Positions 48,989 through 60,400 of a stretch of 64,000 nucleotides of DNA are shown piece after piece. The DNA lies in NCBI GenBank assembly GCA_014549065.1, contig JACDOX010000155.1, positions 248,001 to 312,000 on the forward strand, given 5' to 3'. The position numbers and the translations under genes are program-made. The notes under the pieces were generated by a model. The model saw nothing but the letters and a program-made list of their open reading frames with translations. It did no database searches and was not told where the DNA came from. Source of the DNA: Cardinalis cardinalis. Its lineage: Eukaryota > Chordata > Aves > Passeriformes > Cardinalidae. Every line of letters starts with the position of its first letter. Position 1 is the first letter of the stretch.

Positions 48989-49640
48989 CTAAATGGACAC
49001 ACACAAGCAATGCATCNTCCTACCCAAGCAGTCACTTGATACTGTATGAAATATGTGAAAATAAAACCACATCTTACTGACATCGACTTATTGACAGACT
49101 TCGACTTCTGGAACTCTACTGTACATAGAGGCTATCTTATCAAAATGCAAGGTTTTTCTTTAAATCTGTACCACTCAGCAAATTAAAGTACAGAAAATGT
49201 TATCTTAGAATTATAAAGACTAATGTTCACCATTTTACATACTCTTGAACAGGTTTTCAGAATGATTTGTTATTTTGACTGCCCTCACTTTTTTAGCCCT
49301 TGACTCAAAACACACTCCAGGGTCCCCTTTTTTTAAAAGGGTAAGCCCTTCAAAGAAAAATTAATCTTTTCACCCTAATTTAATTGGGTGCCTAAAATAT
49401 GAAGCCAGTCATTTAAATCTTAACTTTCAGGAAACACCCAAAAAAGGGGGTCAAAAGATGCAAAAATGATGCCAGAGAACACCTGTGTTATAAAAAGCTA
49501 GAAACAGCATTAAAAGAATACTAGAACTGAGAACATCACAAGCCCAAAAGCCCGCGCAGTCCCTGCCCTGCGAGNGGCCAGGTGCTCTCGGCTCTCGGTG
49601 CATGCACAGAGCGGCTGTCACCGGGCACCGGCGGGCAGCG

Positions 49641-49678
49641 CCATCCCTCCCTCCATNCCTCCATCCCTCCCTCCCTGC
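49641..49678. repeat. Pyrimidine simple repeat (CCATCCCTCC)n
   Basis: Imperfect CCATCCCTCCCT units with one N, at the edge of the CpG island. Confidence 0.85.
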
Positions 49679-49902
49679 CGGAGGCACCGCCCGCTCCATC
49701 CCGGCAGCAACAGCTGCTCCCGGTGCCGGATCCGACCCGGCTGCTGCGGGCAGCGCCGCAGGGAAGCGGCGCCTCAGCCGCACAACTTTGTGCGGAGCTT
49801 TGGCAGCGGGTGAGCTTCGCCTGCCCCTCACACACCTGGGAAAACACGCGGGGAGCCGCGCGAGCTCACGCTCCGGACGAGCGGGTCTNTGGCGCTCCTG
49901 AC

Positions 49903-49920
49903 AATTAATTAATTAATTAA
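49903..49920. repeat. (AATT)n tract
   Basis: 18 bases of perfect AATT repeat within the CpG island. Confidence 0.9.
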
Positions 49921-50133
49921 CAAAGGCAAGATGCTCATCCCCGCCCCGCCCGCGGTGCCAGCGCTCCTCGCACGGCGCTGCCGCAGGGCTCGGCTCGGCC
50001 GGGGCGGGCAGCTCGCAGCCGGCCCCGCCGCCGCGGAGAGCCGGGCCCGGGGCAGGGCCGGGGCAGGGCCCGGGGCTCCCGCGGCCTGCGCGGCCCCGCG
50101 CGGCTCCCCCCGCCCGCTCCCCGGCCCCGCTAC

Positions 50134-50200
50134 CTGCGGCCGCTGCTGCCGGCGCTGCTCCGGGAGCCGCCCGGGCCCCGCCGCGGGCACGGACGGGAAA
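50134..50200 (-). other. Candidate non-coding exon 1 of DPY19L3
   Basis: A minus-strand donor CGGCCGCAG|GTAGCGG at 50134/50133 inside the CpG island would splice to the exon 2 acceptor. The transcription start, and so the right edge, cannot be set from sequence; 50200 is a placeholder. Confidence 0.4.
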
Positions 50201-50232
50201 GCGAAGGGAAAGGGGAAGGGAAAGGGGAAGGG
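50195..50232. repeat. Polypurine tract (GGGAAAGGGGAA)n
   Basis: About 38 bases of nearly pure purine with repeated GGGAAAGGGGAA units next to GC boxes in the promoter. Confidence 0.9.
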
Positions 50233-50480
50233 GCGGGCGCGGCGNCGGGCGCTCGGCCCTGCCGGGCGGAGACCGAGAGCCGGGGCGGGCACAGGCGCCC
50301 GTCACAGGCCCGGCCCCCGCCCCGGCTGCCGCTCCATCGCCGTTCGAACGGGCCAGGGCGGGCGGAAATCCGGCACAGCGAGGCACGGCCGGCGCCCCGA
50401 GCCTCGCATCCCCACGGGAAAGGGGCTGCGGGGCTGCTGTCCGAGGGTCGCGCTGTCGGAGGATGCTCTGCTCACATAGC

Positions 50481-53414
50481 GCCCGAGAATTTACTTGTAG
50501 TGGTTTTTTAAATGTATTTCTCGCCGCCCCTCTGCCCTGCGATATAGTTCCATATATGTGTGATTTTAAAATTGAAGTTAGAGCTGCGTGTTCTGTTCAA
50601 CACATTATAAGCTCCACCGTATTTCTTGCTTAACTGCACCATAAAGGTTTAGAGGGGGAAAAGACCTTTTGTAGCTGGAAGATTTCAGCAATGCCAGACT
50701 TTGTTCTGCTTAATGGGTACAACCTACCCCTGCCGTAAGTCTTGATTGTAAGTTTTATTTGCACTGTCTTTGGTAATTGTAGAAAAAGCCGTGCCCCGTG
50801 AGGCTGTAACCAACAAAACGGCTCCAGGTCCTATCACAGAAAGCTGATTCCCAATAATCCATACAAATTCTGTGGAATTGTCAGGGAGAGACTTCACTTC
50901 TTCAGGACAATATTTAGTTGATTTTCCGCCACAATTTTATAGTACAGCAGTACTTCTACTTTTTTCTTCTCTCTCATTCCACAACCTTTGTTCATTGAAA
51001 AACTTAGTATTTCGAGCAGGAAGAGCCATGAAATTCACAGAAAGCACGCTCAGAGACAAGAAAATGATGCAGTGATCATCCTGGTCATTCTGAACTTTGA
51101 AGCCATTGACACTAGAAATCAGGAAATTTTTCAGTATCTGCTCTGCGTGCTTATTTTGTTTTTTAAATACTTTTGGAACCAACAGAATTATCTTCCTCTG
51201 ATCAAGTCCTCCAAATATTTAAACATTTCTACTGTAAGTCAATTTACAGCCCAACTTCTTTTGGTTTTGGGTTTGTCTTTTTTGAGCAATAAGGCAGGTC
51301 CTACATTTGTGAGAATGCTTAAACTAAGAATGAAAGCTAAATAAATATGTGCCTTACCATGGGCAATAGATTTACCTTNCTTTTGTCACTGCCACATCCT
51401 GGATGTCATGTGTTTGTTGAAATGAACACATTGTATTCGTACAAGAAATTTTACAGTGTAGATAAACACCTTGAGTGCCTGCAGGTTTTGTGTAAAGCAG
51501 ATAATGTACTTACATTTCTAAGAAGGGCATGCTGTGGGAGATATTTCCTGGAATAACAGTTCTACTTCTCCACTAAAGAGGCCAATGCAAAGTAAATTGT
51601 ACAAGAACAAGCAGTTACAGTGAAGAGCTTTAGAAATCCCAGAGAAGGGGGGAGTTGTCTTAATTCTCCTGTGTTTTATGACCCCATGCATGGATGTAAT
51701 GGATTTGTAATGTTTCAAGTATGAGAATCCAGAAGAACTAAAGAGCTTCCAGATGGATATTAATATCGAAAACTTGTATTATAAAATGTAAACTAAAAGT
51801 TACCAAAGTGGCTNGCAATCAGTAATATTGATGATTCTATCATAACTGTATTGTTATAATACATTGCAATGCTGGCTTCTTACTTGCTAAAATAACAAAA
51901 AGGATATTTAACAATATTCTGTTTGCCCATTCTCTTCCAACTAGATCAAAGTAGTGGAGTGTTCATGTTGGCACCAAATTAGCCATAATCCCAGCAAATG
52001 CCAAACATCTACAAATAGGAAATGGTTGGAAGAAACTTTAAATTCAGTTTATTTGTGTTTTCTCTTGGATTGTNCTGTAGAAAGAGCTACCACGAACTAG
52101 AAAAGCAGGAGGACTCAAGTTCTGCCCCAGTAGATTTTAAGTCCAAACCTGCAGTGTTTTTGAGTTGCTGNTCAGCAGCCTTGTGGTTTGTGGCAAACAT
52201 GCCCAACTTCTGGGTTCTCACTTTTCTCAACTTTTAAAGCTTTTCAGNATCCTGAAGTTTTTACTTTTGGCCAAAAAAAAAAAACAACCTCTTGGCTTTA
52301 CCAATTGTGGATTTCATTAGCTAGCTAATCTTAGGTCAGTTCTAATGGTGTGTCCCTTCCTTTGTGTGACAGCTCTTCTCCAAACCTGCCTCGAAGGGAT
52401 GCAGAACAAAGGCTCCCTGTGGTGCATCAGCTTTCTGCAGCCATTCCAGCCCTAAACNCTTGCCAGAGCTCTGGGACAGAGTGACTGAACCCCACTGCTG
52501 AGTGCCAGGGCTCTGGCTCCTTTCCTCCCAGTTCCCAGGGCTGTTCCAACCCTCACAGGCCCCTCGGTGCCCAGTCCCACACACGGCCACGTTATTTATG
52601 GGGGAGAAACTCCTGAGGAGGCTCTTGGGCTTTGTTCAGCTGAACAAGGAAGGTGTTTTAGCCCAGTGAACAGGATAATACCTGGATGCCACATCCTACT
52701 ACAAAGAGCTTTTTCCCCCAGGTTTTGCATTAGAGAAAATGTGAAAAAGCTGCATGACACAGCATTCTGTAGTGTTGCATCTAAAGCCATTTGTAGTTCC
52801 AGCCTTTATTTCAACAGATTATATAATAATAACAAGAAAATGGCAAAAGATTGTTTGTTTATGTAACTAATACCAGCAGTGGGTATCCTGGCCATACTCT
52901 CTCTTTTCTCCCCAGCAACACCAAGTGACTTTATTTTTTCCTGAGAATGATGGAAAGAAAAGCTCCAGCAAGGCCAAGAAANATGCTGTATATTTAAAAA
53001 TAGGTTTCAAGATATGTTTTAGCTTATATGATGGAAAAGCATAAGTCAATCACCTGAAAAAAGCTGATTAAGGCTTTCACTCTAATTTCAATTAGGGAAA
53101 AATTCCTACTAGTTTCATTTTGAATTTTGAATTTGCAGTTCTTCAGCATGGTGCCACCCTAACTGCATGCAGGCTTACAAATATTTTGACTTAATAGTTT
53201 CATATTTCTTCACCACAGTTACTTTGATAAAACTTGTATTAGCAGTATTTAAACTAGTAATAACAACTAATACTAATAATTTCATACAACAGTAAGAAAT
53301 GGCAGTAAAGTATTTCAAATACTTTTTCACTCAATGGATTTCCCTCTCTCTAAACACTGGTTCAGTGTTTGTATTTTCTATATTCATATTTCATAGAGGC
53401 CAAATAAAAGTGAC
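50481..53414. other. Intergenic region between DPY19L3 and ZNF507
   Basis: About 2.9 kb. No coding exon or recognisable transposon. A more GC-rich block at about 52360-52600 is unclassified. Short open frames here show no family features. Confidence 0.5.
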
Positions 53415-56400
53415 TAAAGAGTTTAACAAAAAAAAGTTTATTACCAAAATACAATATTAAAGTCAATACGTGACAAACTCCTGTAAAGCAAAATAAATTA
53501 TTCTACCATTGTACAGTATTCCAGAAGGTAGTTAAAGTAGTACTACAGACTTTGCTTCATCCTTCCAAAGAGTTGCCTATCAGGAACACAATCCTAGAGA
53601 GAGCTTAAGGCATGCAGCTTAATGTGCTGGATAACTTTATAAAACAAAACTCATCCTAGTTAATAAGATACAGTATCAGAATTAACTGCAGTCTTTACAT
53701 GTCAGTTTTCTAAATTTTTTTATACTTTGGCTATAAAAGCAGTGCCATAGTGTTACAATACCTTTTCTTAAAAAAATACATGTACCCATGTCCATGAATA
53801 TCAAATGCAAATGTAAATTTCTATTAAATATATCTTAACAAATGTTACTTTGAGCACCAACTGTACATTTCTTCAAATGATTAAATAAGTGCTTATGAAA
53901 GAGGAAAATACAATAACTCTCACTGAATCCCACTCTATTTTTCCAGGTCAAGCATAAATCAGGAAGATGAAATATGCACCCATTTTTCAGTACAGCCAAG
54001 TATGAATGAAGTTTGCTCTTTAGTGGAAGTACAGGCATTGCAAACAAAGCTGCAAGGTAGAGTTTGTATCACAGGATAAAATCNAATTTGAACAAACAGC
54101 ACATGAATAGCTTATCACCTGCTAGTGCTGTGACCAGAGACAAAAATAGTTTAAAAGCTTAAAGAAAGGGGAAATTTGCAGTGTCAGTGACTCTGAAATG
54201 TGCTTAAAACCCCTTACAAAACATGCAACCAGGCCAGCCATACACTTTCGAAAGCAGATAACCTGAGAAACAATTTGCTTTCAGAAAAACCAAGTCTATA
54301 ATTATTTCACATGCAGGACTTCTGACAAAGTCCCTGGGAATCGTGAGTGGGTAACTAATTGCNAGCAGCATGGAGACAGCTAAAAAAAGTAAATCTCTGT
54401 GCGTATGGGAAAGAATTCTTTGTTGCCNTTTGTCAGGATTGATAATGGTTTTTAGAGNCAAGTAGCTTTCTGTTTTACAGGAACACATGGTCAAAAAGAA
54501 CAGAGCAACAAGATGGCAAAGAACAACAGTGAGCAGCCACATCCTGCTGAGGAATCTGTGGCGCTGATTCCTGGGGCACTGCACAGAACGCTGCTCGTGT
54601 GCCTTCCACACACACCAGAGCTGCTCTTCTGCATTCAAGGTTATTGGCTTCTGAAATTTTGGTTCACTGCCATCTCCTTTTTAGCTTATGAATGCAAGTT
54701 TTTCCTTTTTTATCTTTCACTAGCTGAGCAACTTTAACAGAATTACACAAAAATAACAGTGTTGTAAATATTGTTTCTGTGAATACTGACTAGTAGNTTA
54801 GCATTACTAAGGATCTCACTGTCTTTTAATTTTTCAAACAAATGGGACTTCTGAGTGAGAAAGTTGAGATATATTCCAGACNATGTACTATTTTCACATT
54901 AATTCTATACTCAAGGTATAATANCAGTGTCAGTAAGACAATATGAATATCTCATTTAAAGTTCATTATCTCCTCTGGAATTTGGGATCATGTAAATAAA
55001 TAATGTGTTTTTCAAATGTAAAATCCAACTGTAGGAATATGAAAAATAACTATTAACTGAAAATAATGTNTAATTAACTTCAAATACGTATTTAAAGTAT
55101 CTCAAAAATTCAACACAAAAATGCTTTGACCTTATATCCTGACTAATTTTTCAAGTCAAATGTGTACTTTCTGCTATCTAATTTATAAACAAAATAATAC
55201 ATATTTAACCCAAAAGAAGTCAAATTGAGGAAATTTCTTGAAAACAAGTATCAAATACACTTGAAGTCTTAGTACTTTTACCCTGGCCTCTGCATTTTGT
55301 GCTGCTTCTTGAAACTGTGACTTCTGGTACNGTTTTCTTTTCCTGGTTGCCACTTCCAGGCAGTGCTAGCACAATACAGACACTCCATGTGCCAGCCTCT
55401 CACATTTACAGCTGCAGCTGATTTCTGCTGCAGAAGGGTGTAAATAAAAGAANTAGAAACCACTGTTTTCCCAAGAGAAGGAACTTTATAAATACTGAGC
55501 TACTGAAGATCAGGTCACTGCATGCCCGTGTCAGCACTAGGCAAGCTGCTGTGCATCTGCCATTCATGAGAAGCAGGAATACATGCCTGAACTAGGAAGT
55601 TCAAATCTGGCTGCCAAAGGGCTTCTTTGGAAGTGATACNACACTTAATGAATCTTTCAAAAAAATTAAGTAGCCAACTTAATCAATAACCTCAACAAAC
55701 TTGCCGGGAAACTAGCCAGTGTAATAACATTCCTCATTGATATACACATGAGTATCTTCTATTGCCAACTGCTGTAACTGTAAAAATAACACACAAAAAA
55801 CCCCCCACACTCTAATTTTAAAAGCTGAAGGTTTTAAAAGTGTGAGATTTCTAAGTTTTCTTACACAACAAAGTAATCTCTAATTCCCTTTATCAATCNA
55901 TACTATAGGCACTAGTAAAATTTATTCAGTAAGCGAATGGATACAGTTTTGGCTTAAGACATTGTTTGCCATTTCTTTTTTTAAATATGATTTTCTACAG
56001 GAAGATTATCTTTCAGCTCATTATTTCCACAGTTACAGCTCTGACAGACAAGTGGGAAATTTGGCCAGCCAGTGGCATTTCAAAGATTGCCAAAGCACGT
56101 AGGCGTTTCTGAAAATCCCAATTTGTGCTCACCTACATCTTTTGGAATCTACATAGATTTCATCTACATCACTTTGTGGCAATTACTGTTAATACCTTGT
56201 TCTCATTAAAAACATTGCTCATCCATACTGCAAAATAATCACCAAAAATGGAAAGTAACATTATAAGCTTTTCTTTTTTTATAAGCTTCATGGTGTCAAG
56301 AAAACCATGAAGAAACAACAGGTTATTGTTATAAAAATAATCTGTTACATACTATGAGTTGAAAAGACAGGAGTTTTGTAGTTAGGATCCAATCAAACAA

Positions 56401-57076
56401 ATAGTTATAACAAAATGCTTCTAAGGCCCTTCACCTCCTGCTGCTGTAAATCAATGGAAAGGATGGCAGTCTTTGTTGGAAAATGACTTGGGAGTTTGTA
56501 AAGCCTTAAAAATAGACTGGGAAAAATGGAACTCCTGTGTGTGAATAGAACACACCCATGCCCTGGCCACCGCCCCTCTCCCCACCTTCCAGGCAGGGGG
56601 TTTACCAGATCACACTGTAACAGTTCTATCTGATCTGCTGCCAGATCATCTTTCAAAAAAGAGGGTAAAAACCTTCTTTGCTGAATTACTTGGAAAACAA
56701 CAAAGAGGGAGGAAGAAAAAAGCTTTTCAAGTGATTCAAAGCTTTCACACCTTTGGGTTTTAAAGTACTGTGCTAATGCATTATTACTGACTAGTACCTG
56801 ACAGGAAATGAAAAAAACCAACAATCCTACATTCTTGGCACCATATAAAGAAGTAACAGGTTAAAATGGATCCTTCTATTCTCCACACCTTGTATTTATC
56901 TCTTAAATGATTCATCAGTCCCTGGTTCAAACACTGTACTCCTACTGAAACAAGAACTCAGGATGGGAAATCAANTTTTGCTTGCAATTCTTCTCTTTAG
57001 CAAGTTTCTCAGGCAAAAATTAGCAAAAAAGGAAAATATTCACTCTAGGAAATCCTCTCTTAACTTACTGCTTCAC
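53415..57076 (-). other. Probable 3' UTR of ZNF507
   Basis: About 3.7 kb of non-coding sequence after the ZNF507 stop, ending about 20 bases past a minus-strand AATAAA (53437-53442) that is followed by a T-rich tract. No splice signal or transposon seen. The length is inferred from the lack of a better earlier end. Confidence 0.45.
53437..53442 (-). terminator. Candidate ZNF507 poly(A) signal
   Basis: AATAAA on the minus strand (GGTAATAAACTTTTTTTTG), followed by T-rich sequence. Confidence 0.45.
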
Positions 57077-57440
57077 CTAGTTTGTATTCTGAGTCGTGCT
57101 GTGGTCCTTGTTTAGAATGATGTTTATGATTTCACCCTCATGTTCTTTCATATGATCCAGCAGATTTTCTTTGTTGGTAGACTCAAAACCACAAATGCAG
57201 CAGCAGAAGAGAAGAACACAGTATTCTGTGCCAAGATGGGGTAGAGTGGAGTTCTTTTCTAAACTGCATGAGGTATTCATCAAGGTAGGTTTTTCATTTT
57301 CATCAGAACCTGAAATTTCATTTGTAGTCTGGTTAATGGACTCTGTAAAAGACACCAGGTTGTCTGAACTTCCTAGTATAGGTNCTGTACTTTCATCTGT
57401 GCCTTCTAATAGGGTTTTGTCAGTGAGTTGTCCTTGAAAC
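57077..57440 (-). CDS. ZNF507: ZNF507 last coding exon
   Basis: Acceptor TTATTTCAG|GTTTCAA. An acidic, Ser/Thr-rich linker leads to a final zinc finger (EYCVLLFCCCICGFEST then LLDHMKEH) and the C-terminus. N at 57384 is a second codon position (GNA), so it may change an amino acid in the linker. Confidence 0.93.
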
Positions 57441-60400
57441 CTGAAATAATAATAAAAACCAAAACAAATATTAAAATATACAGCTGTTCCTTTANGATAG
57501 GAACTTTATTTTGGGTCAGGGTTGGGTCTTTTGAAAGATAATAGGGTGTGACAGTAAATCAGACATACCTACTGCTTTGTGAAATTGCATCATTAATAGC
57601 CTTGTTCACTTGTTCATAGTTATAATTTTGGTCACTTGCATGTTTCCACATGTGGGACTTCAGGGATGGAGGATGNCTACATACATATCCACAGAGAGAA
57701 CATCTGGGGAAAAATGGAGAAGGAAAAGAGAAACATTTCAAAGTCAAATTTNATTAGTTTAGTAATGGTTTAGTCCTTCCAAAAGGATGAGTAAGCAGAG
57801 AGATCCAAGTGAACCTTCTTCTTGGTCCCATTTTCAGTTTCATAACTGGGTCATGTTTGTTTGCAAAGTTTNATCCTGAAATTTTATTTTTAGGATCTGA
57901 GAACATTCTAATTTTTTTTTAAATTTCCTAAACAACTGAATTGAAATCTTATCTGTTTGGCCTGATAAAACTGTTCAAACACTGCAGAAATGCAGTACTT
58001 CTGCTGAGTGCAGAAACAGGGCATCTGGCAGGGAGGTGGTGAGCTCTCTCTGCCACTGCTCTGAACCAAGCAGGAACTGTGTAATTAGCACTAATTATGT
58101 CAATTGAACTAAATAAGTCTTTCCTGGTATAGCAGGTATTAGTTTATTATGGATCACAGAGTTATTGAAGTTGGAAGGGACCTCTTGAGGTTGCACAGTC
58201 CAATCCAGCCCCCCAAGCAGGATCAGCAGGTTGCTGAGGGCCCTGTCAGATTCTGAATAGATTCACAGATCAGGATTCACACAGGTGATTATTTTCTCCA
58301 TAGAGTTTTCCATCAGCTCTGGTACCACANGACTAAATTTTCTATTTCCCTGTAAAACACCATCTTAGGCAGTAAAGAACAAAACCCTGAAGAATAAATC
58401 CTATTGACAGGGAGATGCAGTGTATATTTATGGACAGAAATAACCCAAGACTGATCAAATCCTGTATAACCCTTTTCATGCATGAATATACACCAGAGGA
58501 GGTTTTTTTACATGCTTTTTAAGATGATAAATTAGTCACCTCAGCATGAAGGAGATGAGTGATACTGCATGACATCACTTCAGAGCAGGATCTGTCTTTT
58601 TGTCTTTTGGNTAAAAAAAGCTCTTTTGCTCAGCTACCTGCTCCTTGGGAAGGCTTCAGTTCCCCAAATCCCATGGAAAAGATCAGAATCAATTGAAGGT
58701 GACCTTGTGCTAATAAATTATAACCAGGAATGCAGCTCTGCTCAAGCAATGTGATCCCAGTGTGTTACTATGATGAGTCTGTTAAAATTACCACAATGNA
58801 AAGTCAGTTTTTTTAAGGTTTTAAGACCTTTTCAGAAATGTAACCTGGAAACACAAGAAGGCCTACATAAAATCACATTATACACTANAATTCAGTAGGG
58901 CTTTATGATTTTTCTTAATGACAGTAGGGTATAGTCCTGAAATGCCCTGCAAATAATCATACACAGAAAACAACTTCTGCTTAGCAGAAGATTGCAGAGA
59001 ACAGCAAAACTCTCCCAAATGAGGTGAAAGCACAGTACATTACCTTGCTTATGGGGCAAGGTAATTCTGTCCTGCTGGGGAACAATGGGTGTGTCCTTCT
59101 AGCTCACTCTTCTCTGGCATCCCATTTGTCTCTTTTCCTTCTAATTTGGAGCCTTACAAAGAAAATGGATGCTTTCAAAGACAGGTGAGTCTATTCTCAG
59201 ATTGGAAATCCTAATATCTCTAATGAGGCTGTTACAAAATAGTAATTAGATAAAAGGCAGACCTTATAGTTAATTTATAGATAAAATATGCCAAAATAAT
59301 TTTTTTGTNAAACATAAAGATCAACAAATAATCTTAATTTCATTTAATGTGCCCACTAGTCTCACCATACCTATGATTTTCTGTGTCACTAACACTACTT
59401 GGTAAGTGATTTGGGAACACAATCAATGAAGCCACAGCCCAGTGTCCATTTTTAGTCCCTTTTAAATACTCTCATTTTTTGAAGCTCATGAATTTACTCA
59501 GGTGATTTACTAATAAAATTTACTTTGCTGAGAACAGGATCTTTTGAGCCAAATACTGTTGACTATTTAAACATACAGTTCAAATCAGACATAGAAATTC
59601 CAACAGCTTTTAAAAGTATGCTGCACTACAGTTAATGATCATACACTTACAGTATATGCAACTTTCTCAGAGAAACAAAATTATTTACCACTGAGTTTAG
59701 TAGTAGAAGCCTTTCAATTCCATAGCATGACCTGCCCTACTGCTTGATTTGTGCTGAATTATTAAACTTCACTGTTCAGGTGTATTTTACATTGATACNC
59801 TGAGGAAACAATTCTCTTGCAGCTTTGGATAGACTAATTCCTTGGGGATCAGGGACCAAAGTGTGGAGGTTTCCAGTAATCCGTGGTAATACCAAGAGCA
59901 ATACTATGGGAAGTATGACAGCTGAGCAAATACAACTTAATGCTTCTAGGAACACTTGGGGAAAATGCAGTGGAAATACTTTTAAACTGTAGAAGCAGCT
60001 TTTCTTGAGAAGAAACCTCTATATGAGTGTGCTTTATTTAGACTTTTCATATTGCCCTTACAATCTTCCACTAAGAAATATTCATAATATTCCCAATTTT
60101 TTTTTCCTTTCCTTTCCCTTCCCAACTTCTCTTTTTTGTTACAAATTAGTAGTAGGCAATTACACACATTTGTACCAACTTTCTCATATATTTATAAACC
60201 ACCCATCTCTATGGACAGACTATAAGGGACACTCATCCCTTAATGGCTGTTCATACTAAATCTTAACTAGGTGATGCCAACCTGGATTCCAACTGACATG
60301 TACATGCAAAGGCTGTGTCTAGACTGAGATACTAAAGAAAGCCAGGGAATGTTCCTGGATACTGGAATTTACCTGTCTATGTTAAATATTAGAGATGCCA

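Larger units (their letters stand above)
48989..50133. other. DPY19L3 intron 1
   Basis: Runs from the AT-rich exon 2 side into the CpG island. Contains simple repeats at 49641-49678 and 49903-49920. Confidence 0.5.
49540..50480 (-). promoter_or_regulatory. CpG island promoter of DPY19L3
   Basis: An abrupt rise in GC and CpG density in an otherwise AT-rich region, upstream of the DPY19L3 start codon exon, with many GGGCGGG/CCCCGCCC boxes and no TATA box. This is the expected 5' end of a housekeeping-type gene. Bidirectional activity is possible but no + strand gene is visible. Confidence 0.8.

Noticed and set aside
49909..50479. Open frames of 127-182 codons on both strands
   Set aside because: Low-complexity Gly/Ala/Pro/Arg translations of a CpG island, present in several frames at once.
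52360..52600. GC-richer intergenic block, possible repeat
   Set aside because: Has a CR1-like GTTCCAACCCTC but not the flanking CR1 motifs; not enough to call.
54204..54638. 144-codon minus-strand open frame
   Set aside because: Contains N codons and no recognisable domain; sits in the inferred ZNF507 3' UTR.
56405..56824. 139-codon minus-strand open frame
   Set aside because: Falls in the inferred ZNF507 3' UTR, with no family features and no splice support.
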